Below, piece after piece: positions 59,215 to 64,000 of a stretch of 64,000 nucleotides of DNA (the stretch's first letter is position 1; the number at the start of each line of letters is the position of its first letter). Both the position numbers and the translations under genes were made by a program. The notes under the pieces are model-generated. The model was not told the origin of the DNA, did no database searches, and saw nothing but the letters and a program-made list of their open reading frames with translations. Source of the stretch: Filosporella fistucella (Eukaryota; Ascomycota; Leotiomycetes; Helotiales); assembly GCA_030077755.1 (NCBI GenBank), contig JAQJZZ010000005.1, positions 2,046,001 through 2,110,000 of the forward strand. The letters are read 5' to 3'.

Positions 59215-59949
59215 ATGGGCTACAGCCTCTTAGAACAGCTCTCCTTTCAATCAGTCATTTTATATTCAACTTCATATTTTGTCGTCGAGAGAGTTATGAA
59301 GATAATTTTCAAATTATTATGGCCGGATGATTACGAGCAGCTTTGTAGCCGGAGGAAAGATGTACAATATTTCGCCTTCGCCATGGGTATTCTCATCACA
59401 CTTTACGCAACACCAGCTTGTCTTTATGCGCTCGAAGAATCAAGGAACGCTCCCTTTTCTGTTGACTCCGAACTTTTATCAACGTCCGGTCAAATTTGCG
59501 TGGTCTCTCGCGCCATCCTTTGGACTTCAGAGTTGAATCGACTCGATCACTCGAATGTTTACATCTTCCATCATTTGGGATCGCTTGGAGTCCTGGTGTA
59601 TTACCTGGAATCGCATTTCCCGCTCCGGTATATCTACGCATTCTACGCTTCGCTTGTCACGGAGCTCTTCTCCGACACACGGTGTCTTCTTGATATTCAT
59701 GGCATCAAAGCCAGAACATCATCTCTTGCGCGCATAATCCAAACAATCAATACAATACTTCTGGTTATTGTTCGGCTTCCACCAATCATCTATATCGCCT
59801 TCTGGCTACCATCTTACCCAATAACTTCGTCTGCTTTCTGGATCAATACGACTCTTGTAGCTATCTACGCATGCTTCATTCTCCATCTGATCAACACTGG
59901 CTGGAATCGCCTCACATTCTCCAGTGATTTGGCAACGAAGGCAAAATAA
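59215..59949 (+). CDS. TLC-domain (TRAM/LAG1/CLN8-type) membrane protein
   Basis: A single exon of 244 residues, starting at the ATG in MGYSLLEQLSFQS. Several hydrophobic segments are seen: FAMGILITLYATPACLYAL, FHHLGSLGVLVYYLE, YIYAFYASLVTELFSD, TINTILLVIVRLPPIIYIAFW and NTTLVAIYACFILHLINTGW. The His-His pair in FHHLGSL and the following Leu-rich pattern are typical of TLC domains, which include ceramide synthases and lipid-sensing membrane proteins. It lacks the full ceramide-synthase Lag motif. The role is therefore lipid-related but otherwise unknown. A frame running 19 codons further upstream exists, but the first good ATG fits the membrane start. Confidence 0.7.
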   Translation: MGYSLLEQLSFQSVILYSTSYFVVERVMKIIFKLLWPDDYEQLCSRRKDVQYFAFAMGILITLYATPACLYALEESRNAPFSVDSELLSTSGQICVVSRAILWTSELNRLDHSNVYIFHHLGSLGVLVYYLESHFPLRYIYAFYASLVTELFSDTRCLLDIHGIKARTSSLARIIQTINTILLVIVRLPPIIYIAFWLPSYPITSSAFWINTTLVAIYACFILHLINTGWNRLTFSSDLATKAK

Positions 59950-60485
59950 TTTTGCTGGCGGAAGTCATTGCACGATAATCATTCGTGGACCCCTGTTCCT
60001 AGCATATGCTACATCGGCGATATTTATCTTTCCGGATTCTGCCTAATGACGGAAAACATTTCGGTTTCGGCACAACGCCGAGCTCTTCTTTCTCCCTCGC
60101 CTTACTCCATACTCCATGGAGAAGAGAAACGATTCGGAAAGTACAATTACATACTTTGGTGCCTACACGAAGCTCCCATCAGGCTCCGACAAGAGATTAA
60201 TGATTCAATAGTGCCAGGATTCTGGTCTGAACATAAGTATAGAATGTGGTAGACCAAAAGAGTTCATGGTCAATCTCTGTGGACGAGAGGAGAAATACGG
60301 TGAGCTATTTTTCAAGGAGTCTTTATGTCAAATTCATTGGAATATCATAATCATTTCATCGAGGAGTATATCATGAATAAATCAATCATTCGCGAGAGTA
60401 TAAATCAGGAATCTTCTTGAAAATTTGTCTCCTAAACCTCATATGATTGCACTTATGCTTTGAATATGCCGTTCTAGCATCAGTT
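59950..60485. other. Intergenic between convergent genes
   Basis: 0.54 kb between the 3' ends of the TLC and glutathione S-transferase genes. No gene is seen. Confidence 0.45.
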
Positions 60486-61361
60486 TCAATGATCATCCCG
60501 CTCTAGCCAAGGCGTTGAGGCATCATAGAGTACCCCGAATGCAGGCTGCAACATAACAATTCGAGAGTAAAATCCAACATCAATGAGTTTCATAAAGTGA
60601 AGGAATCCAACAATGTAGAAATCGGCGTAGGATGCTACTATGAATTAGCTTTCAAGTGCAACAGCTCCCATACTTTGAAAACATACGAGTCTTTCCCATA
60701 ACAAACGGGCCACCATTGCATTGAATCAGCTTCCCCAGGTCTTGGATCCCAGGCAAAGCCGCCATCCATGCCTCCTCGCCACCATGTTCTTTCGCATACA
60801 CCTCAAGCGGCCTCCCGTAATTGAATGAGCGTGTGCGATGGAAATAATCGGATGAAACCTCTGTTAGTAAAGCTCCTGGCACGAGAGGCATCCAGACACC
60901 TCTCAGTGGACCAGCGACCTTCGGAAGCAATTTCTCAACTTCTGCCAGAAGTGGAGAATCAAGATGGAGGGAAGGAGAAGGATAGTCTTTCTCAAGACGG
61001 ACGGAAATCGGTTTGGAGTCCATTATGTAGGTTCCATCTGGAAATTTTACGGCGGGAATGGTGTACGGGGTTGCATCTTTGCCTTCGTTTGGTGGGACGC
61101 TGTATCATCCTGTTAGCTGCGTATTATTTCAGCCTACTGAAGATGAACGAACTGAGGACTCAAAGTCTTTTTGACATCAGGATACTCAATCCATTCTGTT
61201 TTGTAATCAATGTTTTTGTAATTGAGAGCCAGTCGTGCTATTACAATTAGTGATGGGAGTCACACATTTTGATAGGTGGGGTAAGTACTTTTCCATGGGT
61301 TAAGGGACCAGGCGGAACGACGTCCTTTGCTTGGGAGATCGAAAAGGATTAGTTGAGACAT
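60486..61361 (-). CDS. Glutathione S-transferase-like protein
   Basis: Four exons on the minus strand: 61361-61289, 61237-61153, 61099-60687 and 60637-60486 (introns 51, 53 and 49 nt); 240 residues. The thioredoxin-fold half starts MSQLILFDLPSKGRRSAWSL and continues NPWKTRLALNYKNIDYKTEWIEYPDVK. Then comes YTIPAVKFPDGTYIMDSKPI, where the Ile-Pro (cis-Pro) and the Asp-Ser (glutathione gamma-glutamyl contact) stand. The helical C-terminal half includes PLRGVWMPLVP, FVMGKT and LASYADFYIVGFLHFMK, the usual end of this fungal type. It lacks a clear catalytic Cys near the N-terminus; Ser5-like or other chemistry is possible. The first open frame covers only exon 3, so the gene is easily truncated in annotation. 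It would conjugate or isomerise reactive compounds in the cytosol. Confidence 0.85.
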
Positions 61362-61970
61362 TGACGTCGAAATTCTGCGAGTAATTGATTAGAAGAGAAT
61401 CCGGGTGAAAAGATGACTTGTGTTTGAGGAATAGTTGTTGTGTTGACCCCACGCCCTTAAGTTGACCCCGCGCACGTCATCCAAAATCATGTGACACCTT
61501 CTCTAGCATGATCTAGTATAGTATTGTAGATACGGTATCCAAACAGCTGTCTGGCAATTTTGTACATCGTCTTCATAATTCCATTAAGTGAAGTCAAAGT
61601 AAATATAGGACATGGAGATGTTGATGCTTGATCTTGATTTATCACCTGACGAGGGGATTCACCCTGGGATATATTTGGAATAGTTTAATGTGGACAATTG
61701 TGCATTGATACTGGTGGGCTTGGAAGACACACTTTATGGAATAATCACTGCTTATATGCTAAAGCTGGGTCCAATATGGTTTATATGATCTGGGCTCGGC
61801 CAAGATAAGGTGTAGGTCAGTAGAGCTAGGCTTGCAAAGCGAGTCATAGGGACTACAGCATAGAGATATTCTCATAGAAAGTGATGGTGCTCAAGGCACT
61901 ATTAGAACTCTGATATTATTGCATCCGTTCTATAAAAACACGATCCCTCTTACTGCATCACCTGCGCCAT
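61362..61970. other. Intergenic, no gene seen
   Basis: 0.6 kb between two same-strand genes, the GST and the MDR oxidoreductase. It should hold the GST promoter. Nothing else seen. Confidence 0.45.
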
Positions 61971-62999
61971 TCACAGACTAACAACCACCTTCCTAGCAGA
62001 AACTCCCTTCTTCTGCATCGCAAAAGCTTCCTTCACAGACTCAACTCCCTTCCCAGCAATCAATGGTTCAGGAGCAGCAACAAAAACACCTTTCTCCATC
62101 GCATCTCCCAAAAAGTCTCTATAAATAGCCTTCCCAACCTCCGTGTCTTTCAAGCTTCCTCCTAATACAAAACTCGATCTTACATCCTCGGGCCAACCAG
62201 TTGGAGCATCAGGCCTCCCTGTCCTAGCCACAAATTTCTTTCCATCGCTCTTCCTGACAATCTCTGCGCACATCATAGCACATTCATCTCCATTTCCTGC
62301 ACTAGATTGATGTCCCACCGCCAGAGCACCAGCACATTTCTTTCCCCTCAGCGCAGCGATAATATCCTCCACAACAGTCTCACTCTTGTAGTCAAAAGCC
62401 TGACTTGCACCAAGTTTCTTGACATACTCGTTGTTCTTCGGCGAACAAGTGGTGATAACTTCATACCCCGCTGCTCTCGCCAACTGGATCCCGTTACTAC
62501 CCACACTTGTTCCTCCAGACCAGACAATAACCGTCTCTCCTCTCTCTTTTCGCTCAAAAGTAGGAAGTTGAAGACCAAGCCAGTTCTTATCGAATAATCC
62601 TACAGCAGCAGTCGATAATCCAAGAGGCAACACACAAGCCTCTTCAAAAGACATTCGATCCGGGATCTTGCTCACGATATTTCCAGCTATCTTCACATAT
62701 TCTTGCGCGGCTCCAACAAAGGTGAGTCCTACGACTCTATCTCCTACTTTAAGATCGGTAATTTCGGAGCCGACGGAATGGATTATGCCTGCTGCGTCGT
62801 AGGTAGGTACGAATGGGAAAGTGAGATTTGGGAAGAAATTAGTGCCTGCTTCTTGCATGACCCAATCGACGGGGTTGATGGCTAGAGCTTTGTTCTGAAT
62901 TATGATTTCGTTGGGGCCTGCGGTTGGAAAGGGTTGTTCTTGGGTGGTGAGAGGTGCTTTGTCGGTTGCAACGATGGCGGCGTGGTTGACAGGTGGCAT
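61971..62999 (-). CDS. Medium-chain dehydrogenase, ToxD-type enoyl reductase-like
   Basis: A single exon of 342 residues. The GroES-like part has ALAINPVDWVMQ and FVPTYDAAGIIHSVGSEI, then VGDRVVGLTF. The nucleotide-binding part has VIVWSGGTSVGSNGIQLARAAGYEVITTCSPKN with a GGTSVG loop and LGASQAFDYKSE. It lacks the structural-zinc cysteine cluster, so it belongs with the zinc-independent quinone- or enoyl-reductase branch often named ToxD-like in fungi. NADPH-dependent reduction of alkenals or enoyl groups is likely. It is adjacent to the GST gene on the same strand, which would fit a detoxification pair, but sequence alone does not show co-regulation. Confidence 0.82.
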   Translation of the reverse strand: MPPVNHAAIVATDKAPLTTQEQPFPTAGPNEIIIQNKALAINPVDWVMQEAGTNFFPNLTFPFVPTYDAAGIIHSVGSEITDLKVGDRVVGLTFVGAAQEYVKIAGNIVSKIPDRMSFEEACVLPLGLSTAAVGLFDKNWLGLQLPTFERKERGETVIVWSGGTSVGSNGIQLARAAGYEVITTCSPKNNEYVKKLGASQAFDYKSETVVEDIIAALRGKKCAGALAVGHQSSAGNGDECAMMCAEIVRKSDGKKFVARTGRPDAPTGWPEDVRSSFVLGGSLKDTEVGKAIYRDFLGDAMEKGVFVAAPEPLIAGKGVESVKEAFAMQKKGVSARKVVVSL

Positions 63000-63742
63000 T
63001 TTGTCGGATTTTGGTTGGAAGACAGGCTTTTGGATAATATTTTAAGATGAGAGTATTGATTGTTAGTCTGGGATATAATCGTTCTTATATTCTGACCACC
63101 AGAAATCTTACCCCACTTCACTTGACTCGATGATCTTCACCACATCCACGCATAATACGCGTACCCATTAAATCTTACGTTCGATGTATTCAATGAATCA
63201 TGACTGCTCCAAAGTCCGAGTTCTAGTTGAATACTTAATGATTTGACCTAGGAGATAAGTAGTTTATCACCGCTATTTAATGTATCGCATGAGCCGATAT
63301 ACGAATCGTGGTTAGCGTGCACCTCTTTTAGGTTGACGCTAACCTCGCATCGTATTCAGGGGCAGAAGCGAAGGATATTGATGCTTATTTTTGAGGCTGG
63401 AAGGAATGAGTCTTGAGGTCATTAATTTGAGGCAATATAATGTATGGGTATGAATGAGGATACGTTTCATCCCAAGGGAGTGATCCAGATGTTTGACGAG
63501 AAAACGGTGCTGCGAAGTAGGGAATATCGTCATGGCGGGAATCGAAATACAACTCATCAACACTTGAGAGCGACAGCACAGGAATATGGGATTTGGGCTC
63601 AGATCTTGAGGAACAGAAGTTGTAAGAATGATTTCATTACTTCATCACTATCATCTATCATAATAAATCAGATCACATTACCACCACCACCTGTCTCTCC
63701 CTTCCCTCCTCACAATCTTCGAACCGGAAAGCTTCACCCCAT
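63000..63742. other. Intergenic, no gene seen
   Basis: 0.74 kb between the MDR gene and the partial transporter gene, both on the minus strand. The promoter of the MDR gene lies at its left end. No gene is seen. Confidence 0.45.
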
Positions 63743-64000
63743 CTAGGCTTTTTCAGCCCCTCTTTTCTCATCCACAACCTTCAAGATCCTCCCTTGCTTA
63801 TCAACCTTAACCTTCTTCTTTTCCAGACTAAATCTGACCGGATGTTTATTCTGAAAGATCTCCGTCAATTCTTCCAGCGTCCTATTCTTCGTCTCCACAA
63901 AACACCAGTAGATAAATGCAAACTCAAACAAATCCCAGAATATAAACAGGAAATAGTATTTCCAGCCCGCGCCGGTGAATGCGATACCAGTTACAAATGT
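63743..64000 (-). CDS. MFS sugar transporter, C-terminal end only
   Basis: The frame is open from the window edge at 64000 to the stop at 63743 (85 residues). It encodes the last membrane segment (WKYYFLFIFWDLFEFAFIYW), then VETKNRTLEELTEIF, which is the PETKGRTLEE signature of fungal sugar porters, and a basic cytosolic tail (KKKVKVDKQGRI). The rest of the gene lies beyond the window. The substrate cannot be inferred. Confidence 0.8.
   Translation of the reverse strand, partial: TFVTGIAFTGAGWKYYFLFIFWDLFEFAFIYWCFVETKNRTLEELTEIFQNKHPVRFSLEKKKVKVDKQGRILKVVDEKRGAEKA

Noticed and set aside
1..64000. tRNA or rRNA genes
   Set aside because: A scan for T-loop-like GGTTCGAATC patterns gave no candidate with a matching acceptor stem; a covariance search would be needed to exclude them fully.

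Overview
The window is nuclear DNA of a filamentous ascomycete. Genes carry many short introns (about 43-150 nt) with GTAAGT-like donors, CTAAC or CTGAC branch sites and CAG or TAG acceptors. Typical fungal families are present: a Zn2Cys6 regulator, CBM18 chitin deacetylase, NNP nitrate transporter, AA8-AA12 dehydrogenase, HeLo-type pseudokinase, and DUF2458 and COX14-like proteins. The overall style suggests Leotiomycetes (Helotiales), but that placement is an inference from family content, not from a marker gene. I rebuilt most multi-exon genes by hand, requiring splice sites, phase and protein motifs to agree.

Layout. 1-6.7 kb: the 3' end of a neprosin-domain gene, an FtsJ-type methyltransferase, a 79-residue mitochondrial-type protein, and a chitin-binding chitin deacetylase. 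6.7-11.45 kb: a gene-poor stretch ending in tandem repeats just upstream of a ubiquitin-like protein gene. 13.6-19 kb: a tail-anchored coiled-coil protein, a small membrane protein and a cytochrome P450. 19.9-26.8 kb: an alpha/beta hydrolase, a Zn2Cys6 regulator and an MFS monocarboxylate-type transporter, which look like a small regulated module. A patterned repeat array lies in the shared 3' region of the first two. 28.9-30.5 kb: a nitrate transporter behind a long promoter with NirA-type and GATA-type sites. 31.6-38.2 kb: DUF2458 and COX14-like genes sharing a divergent promoter, then four neighbouring genes for single-pass membrane proteins. 38.5-40.6 kb: a HeLo-like plus pseudokinase gene of the fungal incompatibility type.

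42.5-52 kb is metabolic. A secreted AA8-AA12 dehydrogenase is followed by two divergent pairs: alpha-ketoglutarate dioxygenase with DUF3830, and amino acid permease with a DapA-family aldolase. Together these suggest uptake and breakdown of an amino-acid-like compound. 52.7-57.9 kb encodes a 1636-residue secreted protein with a NodB-like region and five beta-type repeats. The window closes with a TLC-domain protein, a glutathione S-transferase, an MDR-type oxidoreductase and the C-terminal end of a sugar transporter.

Three observations stand out. (1) The 5' leader of the ubiquitin-like gene holds about seven diverged tandem copies of an intron-plus-exon unit. All its ATGs sit in the intron-like parts and none in the exon-like parts. 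(2) The amino acid permease gene has 18 introns and includes 8-nt and 11-nt microexons. (3) The giant secreted protein has no familiar overall architecture. No tRNA, rRNA, CRISPR array or intact transposon was recognised.
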